A stretch of DNA of 64,000 bases from the NCBI GenBank assembly GCA_008360975.2, contig CM039182.1, forward strand, positions 82,367,405 to 82,431,404. The letters run 5' to 3'. Each line of letters starts with the position of its first letter. Position 1 is the stretch's first letter. The notes beneath the pieces are model-generated. The model was not told the DNA's origin. It searched no databases and saw only the letters and a list, made by a program, of their open reading frames with translations. The translations under genes were made by a program, and so were the position numbers. Positions 24,501 through 37,550 of the stretch are shown one piece after another. This DNA is from Lichenostomus cassidix (taxonomy: Eukaryota; Chordata; Aves; Passeriformes; Meliphagidae).

Positions 24501-27500
24501 ACTGCTGAAATATATTTTGCAGACAGTTTTGTACAGAGAAAATACAAATATTTTGATAGTGATTTGGCAAGAGTTTTAACATTAGACCAATCCATTTTGC
24601 AGTGCAAATGAGTACAGGATAAGATGTGGCTGGTGATTACTTCAGGAAAGAGAATAATATATTTTTATTATATGTGTAACTTCAGATCATCCATGTTTTC
24701 CCCAGCTGCTTCTGAATGGGACTGAAGAAAACACCTCTCTGCAGTTGCCTCAATGCACATCACACACTCAGGACAGTCTGCTTAGAGGATCTCTCAATGA
24801 TTCCTCTTCCCTTCTATCCCTAAAAGTTTCCAGGATATAAAGGTATTTGCCAAATTCCTCCATGAATGACATTTACACTTTTCCTGGAAATTTCATAGAT
24901 TATTATTATTTATTTCTTAAGGAAAATTTGAGTGTCGCGTTATAAGATGCTTATAGCACATGCAGGGAAGGGTGTTGCAGATAATGACATATTTTAGTAA
25001 ACAGGAAAAGGACTGTTCTGCAGTGAAAAAGATAGAAAAGAAAATATTCCATGACAAATTCAGTTCAATGCACTCTGGTTTTAACACTGACATATTCTAG
25101 GGACCTTGGGATCAATAATATTAATAATCTGATTTCCCAGAATAATTTTTCTCATATGCAAACATCACCAAATGAGCTGTAATTTACAAGTCAGCACTTT
25201 TGCATAATGCCTGAGAAGCTGAGCAATAATTAAAAAAACTTCCTCTTTCCTCATTTCTGACCTTGAGAATTGATATGAGAGAATCTGGCATGTTGGATCT
25301 CTGAGTTGAGTTCTTGTTTAGTAACAGAACTGATCTTTGTTCTAAGGCTATTCGTCTCTCTGTTCAAAGGCAAAAGCATTATTGCATCTGAACAGCATCA
25401 GTCCAAAAGCATATCTTGTTCTGGGGGCATCACAAAATCTGAATAATAAGACAGGAAAAAAGAAATTCTGAGAAAAATGCAAATTGATTAAAATACCGAC
25501 AGACCTAAATCAGAGGATCTTTCTCAGCCAAGAATCCCTGCAATTCATTGGCTCAAAAAGTTGGGATTTTCTTCTTCAGGGTAATAACTGGCAAGGCATT
25601 TCAGACAAGAACAACGGTACTGTTGATCTGTCTAAGTATAGGCTGTGTAGTAATACAAAATCACATTAATATGTAGGCTAAAATGAGAACCTTGGACTTG
25701 TGTAGACACTTTAACCTCTCCTTTGATTCGATGTCATTATTTAGGTAACAATGCCATCTAAAGAACTTCCCATATTTCTGTGAAAATGAGAATTTTCCAA
25801 TCTCTTAGAGATATTTTTTTCCCCCCTTATCGGGGATATGCCATCTAGGAATCTATCTATTGCTCAAGTTCTAGATAGACTTTTTATTTAGAACTGATTT
25901 GGATTTCAGAGCAGTAGCATTTTTTTCCAAGATGAAGCAGTGCTTGGTGAAGATTGTTTCTGTAAGCAAAAACCAAAAGCCAGCCACTCTGGTACATTGT
26001 GTGGAATCTGCTTAACTTCTTATTCTAACATAGCTGATTTTGTCTTGTTTTCTTCTATCTGTTTCTGAATCTTTTGCCTTTTATAAAAGCCCTCTAAGAT
26101 GTCTAAAACTTAGAAATTACATCAAAAAAACCTCAAAACCCAAACACATATGCACATGAAAACCACAAGACCTGAGATACAAAAAATTGGTGGGTTTTTG
26201 GTTTTTGTTTTTGTCTTAGGATGGTCATGTAGTAATTAAAACACTTAAATACCATCATGGATAGAGGAGGCTGAAGAAAAAATGTTTTCGGTTTTTTTTT
26301 TTTAATTATTCAATGTCAAATATAGAAATATTGCTCTGTCAAAAGCAGCCAAGAGAGAAAGCACTGTTCATTTGGTAAAGACTTGAGGTATTGTTAAGGG
26401 ATTCAGCAATGTCTTGAAGCACAAAATACAAGATACTCTAACAAGCATTGGGTACACTATTGTCAGGCATCCTGCCCTCGAGAAAATGAGTCACTGTGGC
26501 ATATAATTGTTACCTTGGTCTGGCTTCAGGCTGCAGAGAGTGTATTTTGTGTGACAGTGGGAAATAGCAGCACTCAGACATCCAAGAGGAAAGTAAATTT
26601 TTTTCTTACTCAAGTTTTAATTTGAAAATTAAACCCAAGACAATAGAACAAAGCTGAGGCTAAGCTTTCCAAAGTGGTGCCTTCTTAAAGGAAAAATATT
26701 GTTTCTCTTTAGAATATCTGCCTATGTGAATCCTCATCAGAGACCAGTGAAATTTTGAATGCTTTCATCCATCATTTCCTTTGAGGTAGTGTGTGCATTC
26801 CGTCTGTTTGTTCTTCCCCTCCCAAGACAAACAAATCAGAGAATAATCACTCTTGCTAAACAGTTCATTTTTGTTGCTTCTGGCAATGTGAGAAGTAACC
26901 CAGGGTACATTAAATTACAAGGCCTAGGTATTAGATATACTTTTTTTTTGTTGTTTTTTTCATTTGGTACTTTGATTTCTCTCTATTTAGTTTGAGGGGT
27001 TTTTTGTGGGAGATTTTTTTCCCTTCTTTTTCCCCCCTCTGTGACAAAGATATATAAAATTGTTTTTCTCTGAATAACTAAGGTTGAAAAATAATCCAGC
27101 AATACTCTTGTTGTTACCAATTCAAGGCTGGTAGAGTGCATCTGACTTCAGAAGATTAGTAAGTAAACAGTTAAAGAGCCCTCATAAAATGATTTTCACT
27201 GGTTAAGCATACCTACAAAAGTAGATTCTAGGCAGCCTTATTTCAACAAGTGATTAGTAACTGATTAATTCAGAAAAAGTTGTCATAGCTTTTGGGAGAT
27301 GCAGTCAACTTGTATGCGGTTTTCCTTAGCTCGTTTCTTAGGAACAACATTAATAAATCTGATATTACTCTGTCTCAGTCCGTGGTATTAATAGAAGCTT
27401 ATTCTATGCTCACAGGTGGCTAAAGCCACAGGAAAATTGCTCCATTCCATCTTTCAACTGAGAACAGAGCTTCAGAGCTTATCTTTGTTCATTGGTCAAA

Positions 27501-27942
27501 CTGAGCCTCGGGTTATTTGGACATTTGGTTCACAGATTTTCTCAACATTGTTTATTCAAGAAGTCTGTAACCTGTTTACAAGCCCAGCTGGCAGAGGATG
27601 AGCCTTGGAGGGAGCTCTGGTATCTATATTTTTCTCTCATCAGAACACAGGTTTCTGAAATGCATGCCAAACAATTCTGTTTTCTGTCCTAGTGTCTGGT
27701 GCTTCAAAGATCTGGTAGTCAGAACAAATATGTGTTAAGAAAGCTTCTTTGGATCATCATTAGGTGCCTTAGTAATTTCTGCAGGATGCTGAAAAATCTC
27801 ACAAAAGAGCCATAGCAAAAAAGTACAATAAAAACCCAGTGTTTAACATGAACTTTCAGAGGGGAGTAAAATCAGATCAATTTTACTGACCACTCTGAAG
27901 AAGGCAGCAGTCAGAGCACCAGAGCTGCAGTTTACTTAGACA
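18589..27942. other. Long unique non-coding stretch
   Basis: No gene, RNA or large repeat recognised in about 9.3 kb. Visible small items are poly-A/T runs (for example near 20490 and 26297), a small palindrome near 21662-21681 (AATGATAA/TTATCATT) and many short chance frames of at most about 95 codons. Composition is uniformly AT-rich. Confidence 0.6.
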
Positions 27943-28066
27943 ATCATAGAAAATCATAGAGGTTGGAAAAGACCTCTAGGATCACCAAATCCAACAATTA
28001 ACCTAACACTGACAGGTTCACCACTTAAACCCTGTCCCTAAGTATCATATCTACATATATTTTAAG
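27943..28066 (-). mobile_element. CR1 LINE 3'-end fragment
   Basis: About 124 bp matching the extreme 3' end of CR1 in minus orientation. On the plus strand it begins with two 'atcataga' units of the octamer tail, then 'ggttggaaaagacctctaggatcacc', 'atccaacaattaacc', 'aaaccctgtccctaagt' and 'atctacat'. It is strongly 5'-truncated and ends at an A-rich run. Confidence 0.92.
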
Positions 28067-29574
28067 ATTAAAAAAAAAAAAAGTTAATATAGTAATTGTT
28101 ATGTATGTATTTTCCCATTGTTTCTATCAGTTCCAAATCTTAAGAATATATCATAATCAACACCTAAAAGCAGGAGCTTAACAGGCCAATATTTCAGCTG
28201 AGGCACTTGATAACAGTTAGCTCTTGTAAAAGTGGCTTAGTCATTACCGTAGTGCGACATCTGAGAGGTGTGTTTGCTAACTCTGTGAAATTCATGCATT
28301 TGCATCTGCATTAATTCATCTTAGAAGAGGGAATTTCTTTGTAATAAGCTAAGGATCACAAAAAACTTTGCATGTCAAACCACAACTGGATCTTTCCTAG
28401 AAGTATTTCTTTGATTATGCTTCATTAATTACATATTATGTAACAACTAGGCATAAATTAAACTATCAGCCTTTTTACAATTAGGCTCCATTAGTCTCAT
28501 CTCACTTTTCTGGAACAGAGCCCTGGCTGAGTTAGGACACAAATGCAAAGAAAGGTCAAGTCCTCTTGTCAGTACTGGCAAAGCAATAGTTTGAGTGTAT
28601 AAGGCTTTTCATAACCACTTTTACAGTAGGTCAGACATCTTCAGAGATGTTTGCTAGTATGATGAAATGAGCCTTGTGAAACTTCAGTAGGACCATTAAA
28701 TCTGAGAAAGGCGATAGGCAAAGAACCTGGAGTTTGTCCATGTCAGCAGTAAGAAAGGGATTGAATTCTAGATTCTTCCAGAAATCTTAAGACCAACAGA
28801 CACTCTGGAGAAGCAGCAGAAAGGTTGGACTAATTTATTTCTTTTAATAGGAGGGAGAGAAAGGGACTTGCTCGATTCAAAAGTTAAAAAAAATAAAGAA
28901 GAAAACAACAGCAAAACCACTGGTAATTTGTGGAATAGGAACTTATTTGCTGACATTTTACCTGCATAGCTGCATACTTTGTCTTTGAGAGGAATTTACC
29001 CGCCCTGTTTTTCCCTCATATAAATGAATTACCTGAGACATTTCAGTTAATTTCCAAAAATGCCTTTCAGTCATCCTACTTGCACTTCATATCTATGGAT
29101 GCAAAGGCCTATACAGCACCTTCTTCTTTTCCTAGACATCAGACACACTCCAGACTAAACTTAGTAATTCTGTTGTCAAAAACAGTCATACATGCAAGAT
29201 GGCAGGTTTGGGTGGAGTTGTCATTCAGTATCCACATCTGACTCAATCCCTGGGGTATCTGAACTGCCTCTTGAAAGAAATAAGCTCATCATTTCTGAAA
29301 GCAGAGGATGAAAGTAATTGCCTGTTTAACAGCACAGAGAATACCCTCAGCTCAGTGCTACATCCTGAGAGCTGTCCTTTGGGGAAATTAGATAGTTATT
29401 TCATCCAGAACTAAAAACTCCTCCCTGCATGAAAACTCTTACCTTTACAATAAAACTGAACTTTCCATGAGAAGATTAATGGGAAAAGTATTACACCTCA
29501 CTCAATAATTTCCTCTCTAGAATAATACAAAGTTTTTATCTGCAACTTCATAATGACTCACAAATTATAATTGT
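28067..29574. other. Unique non-coding sequence
   Basis: Begins with an A run at the CR1 edge. No gene or repeat is recognised. Frames such as 29199-29411 (71 codons) show no identifiable domain. Confidence 0.55.
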
Positions 29575-30211
29575 GTCTGCCTGGAAAAAGGGTATATAAT
29601 GGATTTGTGTGCCAAGGCAGGGACAGTGGGGAGCTGTGGCCTCCAAAAGGAGCAGCCAAGGCTGTCCCATGTCCAAGACAGCCAGTTCCTCTCAGCTCTG
29701 TGGGACCCTGCTGCAGGGAATAGCTGAGCCCTAGCCATGGCTAGGTCCCTCAGAGAAAACACCTCAAAGAAAAGGGAGAAAATTCTGCACAGACAGAGGA
29801 TGAAGGAACAAAAAGAGTGAGAAACAGCAGATGGAACACCAGGGTCAGAGGAAAAGGAGGAGTTACTCCATGCCGGAAAAAATATCCTCACTGCAGTCCC
29901 ATGAAGGACCCAATGCTGCAGCAGGTTTACATGCCCTGAGGGAAGTGGCAACTCATGGAAAACCCACACTGGAACAGAGGAAAAGGGTGAGGAGGAAGGA
30001 GTGGCAGAGAGGAACTGTCACATACTGGTTGTAACCCCCAGTTCCCCATTGCCTCTGCAGTGTTGGACAGGGTGGGGAGAGGACAAGGAGTCAGAAATGG
30101 AGGAATGATGTTGAACCTGGGATAAAAGGGGATGGATGAAGCATCTTTCTTTGGTTTTAAATATCTACGTATTTTTTAAGTGGCAGTAAATTAAAGTAAT
30201 TTTCCCTTAAG
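29575..30211 (+). mobile_element. ERVL-like LTR, left part (interrupted)
   Basis: A diverged LTR in plus orientation, related to the better copy at 55853-56877. Shared landmarks include purine-rich 'gaggaggaaggagtggcagag', the 'taacccccagttccccattgcctctgcag' segment, and the polyadenylation region 'gcagtaaattaaagtaattttcccttaag'. The LTR is cut at 30211 by a CR1 and resumes at about 30588. The 5' boundary is uncertain because no TG start or duplication could be fixed. The 134-codon minus frame at 29565-29969 is an antisense shadow. Confidence 0.72.
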
Positions 30212-30587
30212 TCACAGAATCACAGGATATGCCGAGTTAGAAGGGAAGAAAAAGGATCATTGATTCCAAATCCCAGCCCTGCACAGGACCATCCTCAAGA
30301 GTCACACCATGTGCTCAAAAGCATTGTCCAAACACTTCTTGAACTGTCAGGCTGGTGCTGTGACCACTTCCTTGGGGAGCTGTTCCAGTGCCCAACCACC
30401 CTCTGGGTGAAGAACCTTTTTCTGATATTCAATCTAAGCCTACCCTGACATAACTTCATGCCATTCCCTTGGGTCCTGTTACTGCTCACCACAGAGAAGA
30501 GATCAGTGCCTGCCCCTTCTCTTCCCCTTATGAGGAAGCTGTAGACTGCAGAATGGTCTCCCCTCAGTCTCCTTCAGGCCGAAAAGA
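30212..30587 (-). mobile_element. CR1 LINE inserted into an LTR
   Basis: About 376 bp of CR1 in minus orientation. On the plus strand it starts 'tcacagaatcacagg', followed by 'cccagccctgcacaggaccatcc', 'gagctgttccagtgcccaaccaccctctgggtgaagaacc' and 'ggtctcccctcagtctcctt'. All are regular CR1 3' UTR segments. It is 5'-truncated at about 30587. The sequence on either side is one continuous LTR, so this is a nested, younger insertion. Confidence 0.9.
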
Positions 30588-30750
30588 CCAAGCCAAGTCT
30601 GTTTTGTTCATGACAATATGGTCATGGTCAATCAATCTTCTTATCTTTATCATCACCTATGTTATTTTCTCTCCTTCCCATATTTGAGGAAGCTGAACAA
30701 GTCAGAATCTGGGTAGGTGTCCGGCAGCTAGCCAAAGTCAACCCACCACA
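30588..30750 (+). mobile_element. ERVL-like LTR, right part (interrupted)
   Basis: Continues the LTR after the CR1: 'ccaagccaagtctgttttg', then 'cttatctttatcatcacctatg' and 'gttattttctctcc', ending in 'gccaaagtcaacccaccaca'. The final segment is the characteristic 3' end of this avian LTR family and matches the end of the copy at 56850-56877. It ends in CA at 30750. Confidence 0.78.
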
Positions 30751-33106
30751 GAGAGTTTGACAGATGTTCCTGCAAACTTCCTTGCAGGAAGATAAAACTT
30801 ATGTCTTCCTAAATGCATCAGTAATATGAAAAGAAGTATTTCTTACACTTGGTATACAAAATGTAGTGGAAAAATTTTTTGTGATCTTTTGCCACCTAGG
30901 TTTACTCAAATTTAAGCACTTGATTGAGGCATCTGAGTCTGAAGTTTAGTCACCTTAGTCAATGAAAAGTACAGGTGCCTTCAAAAGATGATCTTAATTA
31001 ATGATTAAATCTTTAATTGGATAACGTTTTACTCTGGAGGTATTGGATTTTCACCATTGATTATAAATGAAGTCACAGACAAGCAGGATGAATAGGACAT
31101 CTGTGGCTGAGGACTAACAGCCCTTGATCCATCTTCTACAAAGGCACAACCTAGTAATAACACTTTGGAATCTGTTTTTCATGTATGTCTCACAGCAGCC
31201 ATGCAGGTTATCCTACTCTTCCATATAGAACTGAAATGTCCCTGTCTCCTTAGTGCTCGAGACTATTTTAACAGTTGAGACTTTTGGACTCAGGGTTTAA
31301 GGCAGTTGCAGGTCTTTATTAAACATGTGCTGTGCTTCCCAAGTAACATTTCTTGCAGAGGAAAGCATTACCAAAATGAACTAAACATCATTAAAAATGG
31401 ACAGAACTTGAGGAGATATTTAAGTGTACCTGTGCAATTTTAAAATCCAAATTACACAGTTTGGGCACTGATCAAATATTATGTGACTCCTAAAATCATC
31501 CCTCACAAATTTAGCTTTTGGGTAAAATATTTTTTTTTTGTTTGCATGTCAGTTCTAGCAATTATCACACCACACTAATCCAAAACTGTAAGTTGATGGC
31601 AGAGCAATGACTTTTTCGTTAGAGTGATGTTAGTCAAACCATGAGTTTAACTGTTTATGATTTAAATAACACCTTCTTTCAACAATTTTCTTTCTCTCCT
31701 AAATTGTTGTTGAGATGATACTTTCCTCTTTCCTTCCAGCGAAGATATACAATCAGGTCCTGTTAAATGAAACTCTTTTTCCAGGTGATTTTAGTGACTT
31801 GGTACTAAGGACCAACTCTGATCAAACTTAGTTATCACATATATTAGAGCCACTTCATAAATGCTGTGATTGATATGGATGATAAGATGAACCTGAGCAG
31901 CTGAAAAAAAAGAGCAAATAGTTCTCCACTGAGTTTTTAATTACATCATTATAGTTTTGAGGGGTTTTTGTTTGCCTTTTTTTTTTTTTTTGCTCTGTGT
32001 TCGTAACCATTTTTGGCTTTCTGTTCATCCTTGTTGCATTTCTCACGCTATATATTTACCCCTATTCCTGTACCTCCATTCACACTCTCAATGTAGCTTT
32101 AATTGATATAAGGGCTCAAATAGAAGTATGCTCATGAAAAAAGGCATAATTATCTATTAGGAACATGAAAATTAATGTATTTGGTTTATAAAACTTCTGT
32201 TTCAAGCAGCATAAGCTTTTTAATAATATTAAGAAATATAAAATCTGGAGGCTGGTTTCTCTGTGGTCTTTATGGAATAATGCTTTTTATGCAATGCTTT
32301 AAGACATTTCATTTGGCATTTTTACTTACTTGAGCTCCCCTGACTCTAATTCCATCACTGATTAGCTGATATCTTGCAAAAAGACTATGGCTGTATATTA
32401 AAGATAGGAGCCACAACTTGAAAAGAGACACTTAATTCATTTTTTGTTGCAGTTGTGTACTCTAATAAGATGATTTGCAATATGTATGATATTAAAATAA
32501 GTGAAATCAGCCCTAAGAATCTGACAAACCAATGTGTTGTGGAGTGCTGGTTGTGCCTCCAAAATTAGGTGCTGATCAGCTTTTCAGCAAATTTGAAAAT
32601 GACTGTGGAATTCTGAGGGCATTGAACAAATTCATGATAACAGAAGTGAAGTACTCCTTTGTGTTTTTCTTTGAATATTTAATCTTATTCACAAATACTT
32701 ATCCAATGGAATAAGGTATAAACATAACCCTTAAAAAGTATCAGAGAAACAGTAAGAGGCATTTGGACGAAGGGAGATTTGACCAGCCCTTGTTTTGCCA
32801 GTGCAGTCCCAGTGATCCCAGCCAGCTGACTGACCACACACACAATACCCCAGGGCATCTTAGCCCTGTGATAGAGGTGATTACACAACTGTGTGAGGTC
32901 AGTCTGGACTGCCCTCATTTGACTTGGAATCGTGATTCTGCTGAAATCCCCATAGCCCTAAAGCTCACTAGTTGATAAAAATTCCAAACCACTAAAAGCT
33001 GCAACCATGCCATGCTGAGACATTTCTGTACGAATTTCCTTTTGTTACATGTGTACAAGACAATAATCATGACAATACAGTGGGATCAGGCACATTTTAT
33101 AAATGT
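30751..33106. other. Unique non-coding sequence
   Basis: No gene recognised. Contents: a T16 run at about 31977-31992 and a moderately GC-richer segment at 32740-32975 with a 70-codon open frame but no recognisable domain. The rest is AT-rich. Confidence 0.55.
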
Positions 33107-33750
33107 CGCGGGTTGCTAGAAACATGTCGTTTTCCCCCCGCCATGATTTTCTGAGGTAACTGTCTTGCACCAGGCAACAACACTGTATTTTCACTCTGAA
33201 GCCCACCTCTCAGGGACTCTAATCAGTAATCACACATACCCTTCCTCTTGGCTGAAAGCGTTTTCCTTCACCATGTAGTTGGTTATGCTGTCTAGCCTTA
33301 AAAATTGCTTTTTTGACACTCTTAAAAGAAGCAGCAAAACTGAAACAAGCAAATTACAGCAGGAACAAGTTGTACCAGCACTAAAGCTTTATAGTAATAT
33401 AATGAAATTCTATCATCAGGCAAAGAAAAACACTGAACTGATATGAAAAGCAGTTTAAAACTCATGTATCATTACTGTCCTTCCTGAAGTGATTACAACA
33501 TGAAAAGAGGTACAAGAATAAATTTGCATTGTTTTTTGTGGTTTTGGAACAGGAATTGGTTATATGAATGGCTTCTCGAGGAACAAATAATTGGCTTGGG
33601 GGGCTTAAGAAGCAAAATTCCTTGTGCAGCTGCTGTCACATTTTTAGATAAGATAAGGATTAAGAATATAAATTGCCTAATAAAGAGCAAAATCTTTTCT
33701 GTTCAAGTTGTTTGGCTCCCTCCTGTCAGAAGGGAAGCTGAAAATTCGTA
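33107..33750 (+). mobile_element. Possible ERV LTR remnant
   Basis: The stretch begins TGTCGCGGG and has several CpGs in its first 160 bases, unusual for this window. It contains AATAAA near 33679 followed by a T- and C-rich segment and 'ccctcctgtcagaagggaag', as in an R-U5 boundary. Length (about 640 bp) suits an LTR. No target duplication or matching CA terminus was found, so this is a weak, architecture-based call. Confidence 0.35.
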
Positions 33751-36299
33751 GGTTCTATTAAGAAAAAAATTTTAGCCATCCTAAAACACATTCCTATGCC
33801 AGGAAAAGAGCATGCTGCTTTCAACGTTGAAGCCTAACCATGTTTTACCCTTCCTGACAGATGAGACCCCAGGCCTACCAATATCAGAAGGTTTCCTCTA
33901 ATAACAGTGAGAAGCAGATGTTTGAGGAGTTTAATATTCAGGCCTTCCTCAATATAACATATTTCTAGCTTCTATGATGCATCAATATGAGGACCTCTGA
34001 ATCAAGAACACTGCTGGACTGCTGTATTTAAAAGCATCGATAACTTTAAGTTTAATTTAATTTTTCCAGCCTTTGAAGCCTTTTTTTTTGTTTTACCTCT
34101 CAAGCATTCTGTGACAGTGGGTTACACAGTACAAATTGTGTGAAAATATATGTCCCTTTGCTCTTAAATACATGTCCTAAACCTGGTAAGGTTGTCAGTG
34201 TTCTTCCAACTTCTCATATTATGAGTCATAGTGATATTTGATATCAGAGGCAATTCCCGAGCTAACCTTGATTTTACAGACCCATATAATATTGCTTCCC
34301 AGGTCATGTTTTTCCAGAAAGAAGAATCTCAGTGTTGACTTTCTCCTCATATATATTTCACTATGGGTATCATATTTGATCCCCTTTATATGTTTTTTTT
34401 CTAGTTTTATGTGATAGCTCGAGCAGCTATTTGAAGTCTGTAACCAGCTACTTCTGCAGTTAAAGAGAAGCAGCCAAAGAGAAAGTCCATTCTGATCTGA
34501 GATTTACTTTTGTTTTCTGCTTACTCAAATTAAATAAAAAATAAAAAAAAAGAAGCAACTATTAGCAATGCTGCTTCATGCTAAAGTATTAAAAAAAGAA
34601 AATATTGTTTTTCATGTTAGTTCAATGCACAATGATATTTGCTAGAGGAGTGACAAAGGGAAAGCTTTGTTATCCTCTTGAGAGCTGGGTATGTGCTGCA
34701 AGATATTTGCTGTGAATATTCAGCAGTAATTTCAACAAAATCAACCTCAGTTTCTGTTAGCCTCCTGTTGCTTCTTTGGTAGTCATTTATCATAGATATA
34801 TTAGCAAATGTTTTTGTTTCTTATTTTGTTTATTAAAATAATCTGTGGCTAAGAAGAAATCATGAAGTTATGGAATTAAAATTCCAAATTCATAGTTATA
34901 AGAATTCACAAGGGGGAACATAATGGAATAATTTTTATCTTCTAAAGTGTGGGGTGATTTATTGAGATTGGTTATTGTAATAATATAATTACTTCAAGTC
35001 CTTTGCAGGAATAAAGAAAGAAACCTTTTAATATTGATATCTCACATCTGTTGACTCTAAGGTGACATTGGGCTTTTTTCTTGGTGTTGGTGTTTCCATG
35101 AAATCAGACTTTTTATTCAACAGAGATTGCTACCAAATATGTTGTTGTCATGCTGTCTCTCCTGAAGTGAAATTATGGCATTTCATTAGAAATATTGAAA
35201 ATGTAAGAGATTAACATAATTTTACACTTGGTTTGTCACATGAGCTACAACAAATGCAAAATGGTAGGAAGTTCTGTCAGCTGAGGGTCACAGAAGAAAT
35301 AAATATTAGCGTTCAGAAAGCTTTAGCATCCAAATGTGAAGTACAGAGAGACAGAAGGGAGCTTGCAGAATGTTCTTTTGCAGGGGATAGTTTGTCAATA
35401 CCAACACAGTCTTTCCACAGAAGGTTTTCTTGTTGCCTCACAGCTATTAGTTCTAATAAAAATTCTGCAAGAAAACATTGTAAAAGCCATCCAAAAAGTG
35501 GCCATTGACTGTGTGCTGATCCCTTATATGGAATCAATTTTAGGTTCCATCAGAACTGCTTTTCAGGTACAATTGATGTGTTCTTGAATACCTGCCTTTT
35601 TTTTTTTTTCCTAGTTGTCCAAACAACGACGAGAATGATATTTTTAAAAACAAAAAAAAGTGACAAAATCTACTGAAAGAAACAGAATAAATACCTCTGG
35701 TACCCCACTATTGGAAAGCAGATACATTTGATCCCTTTGTGTAAGAGTCCTGCTCTTTTATTTCTTCCATATCTTTACAATTCTTTCACCTTTTGTTCAA
35801 GTAAACCCAATGAAGGAAAAAGATCACAGTGGTGTACATAAATCAACAGACAGATGAAAACCTTCACAGAAACTAAGTAGTGTTTTAAAAAAGATGTCAA
35901 AATTGGCAAAAATCTGTCCTGGCAGAGAATTAATGTTGTTTTTCTGGAAAAGGTGTAACAAGAACCATGACATTTAATAAAATATTGGTTTTCTGTTGGA
36001 TCTTTTTACATGTCCGAGACTAACATATCCAATGTAACCTGAAGGATTGTGGATACCTGTGTCTTTCATGAAAGGGTTAATCAGCATTCAAGGGAAATAC
36101 AGCATTTACCTTCCAGTCAATTGGATAGCTTTGAGGATTAGACAGTCCCATCATCATTGGATGGGACAAAAAAGAAAATTAAGGAGGCTAAAATGCAACC
36201 CTAGTTAAAGTGCAGTAGTCCTGTTGATATTTTTAGGTCTAATGCCTTGTCTTCAATTGTTGAAAAGGAAGGACATTAAAGAATCAAATGATGCCTCTG
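33751..36299. other. Unique non-coding sequence with a splice-bounded open stretch
   Basis: No proven gene. The segment 35384-35566 is open in one frame and bounded by good splice signals (see findings). A T-rich run occurs near 35596. Otherwise ordinary AT-rich sequence. Confidence 0.5.
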
Positions 36300-37550
36300 G
36301 GGACCTCAGGGAGTTGGGCTCAGCCAGCACTGGTCTAGGAAAGGCAGGCCACTCTTGACCAACAGGATCTCTTTTAATGACCAGATGACCGAGCTAGTGG
36401 ATGAGAAAAATGCTGTGGCTTTTTTCTTCCTGGACTTTAGTAAAGGTCAGGCTCCATTTCCCACAACATTTTCCTGGGGAAAGTGGCTGCTAGTGGCTTG
36501 GAAAGGTGGACTCTTCCTGGGGTTAAGAACTGGCTGGATGGCTGGGCCTGGAGAGAGTTGGTGAATGGTGCTGCATCCAGCTGGTGTCTGGACACTAGTG
36601 GGGTTCCCCAGGGATCACTGTTGGGCTCAGCCCTGTTCGATATCCTTACTGAGGACCCGAAAAGGGGGATCAAGTGGGCTCTCTGTAGGCTCACAGACAG
36701 CACCAAACTGTGTGGGAGTGTCGATCTGCTGAAGGGTAGGCAGGCCCTGCAGAGGGATCTGGACAGGCTAGATTGATGGGCCAAGGCTGATTGTTTGCTG
36801 TTCAACAAGGAGAAGTGATGGTTCTTCCCTTGGGTCACAGCAGCCCTGTGCAGCACTACAGGCTGGGAGCAGAGTGGCTGGAAAGTGGCCCAGTGGAAAA
36901 GGACTTGGTGTTGGTCAGCAGCAGCTGAACATGAGCCAGAGTATGCCCAAGTAGCCAAGTAGTTGAATGATATCCTGGTCTGTATTAGCACTAGTGTGGC
37001 CAGCAGGACCAGGGCAGTGGTTGTGCTCCTGTATTTGGCACTCATGAGGCAACACCTCCCATCCTGGGTTCCATTTTGTTGCCCTCACTAGAAGGACAAT
37101 GAGGTGCTGGAGTGAGTCCAGAGAAGGGCAATGAAGCTGGTGGAGGGTCTGGAGCATAAGTCTTATGAATTCATGAGTGGTGAGGAAGCTGAGCTGGGAT
37201 TGTTTAGCTTGAAGAAAAGGAGGCTCAGGGGAGACCCATCACTCCCTAAGACAAGGTGGGAGTGGGTCTCTTTTTCCAGGCAGTCAGTGACAGGACAAGA
37301 GGAAATGGCCTTGGGCTGTGCTGGGGAGCTTCAGGTTGTACATCACAAAGAATTTCTTCGTTGAAAGGGTGGTTAAGCACTGGAACAAGCTGTCCAGGGA
37401 AGTGGTGGAGTCACATGTAGAAGACGTGTGCATGTGGCCCTTGGGGATGTGGTTTACTGGGGAACTTGGCAGTACTGGTTTAATAGTCGGACTCAATGAT
37501 CTTAAGAGTCTTTTCCAAATAATATGATTCAATGTTTCTATGATTCTATG
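36300..37550 (+). pseudogene. CR1 LINE with broken reverse transcriptase
   Basis: About 1.25 kb of CR1 in plus orientation, reaching the true 3' end (two octamer-like 'tatgattc/ttctatg' units at 37524-37550). The reverse transcriptase remnant is recognisable. 'FLDFSK' is encoded at about 36424-36441, and 36483-36776 encodes 'GVPQGSLLGSALFDIL' (residues 40-55 of that frame), the CR1 version of the conserved GVPQGS motif. About 18 residues later the catalytic FADD-TK motif reads LTDSTK (residues 70-75), so the second catalytic aspartate is lost. Frames are interrupted throughout. The copy is 5'-truncated and dead. The 202-codon minus frame at 36437-37045 is an antisense shadow. Confidence 0.93.

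Noticed and set aside
36437..37045. 202-codon minus-strand frame, the longest in the window
   Set aside because: Antisense to the plus-strand CR1 reverse transcriptase remnant.
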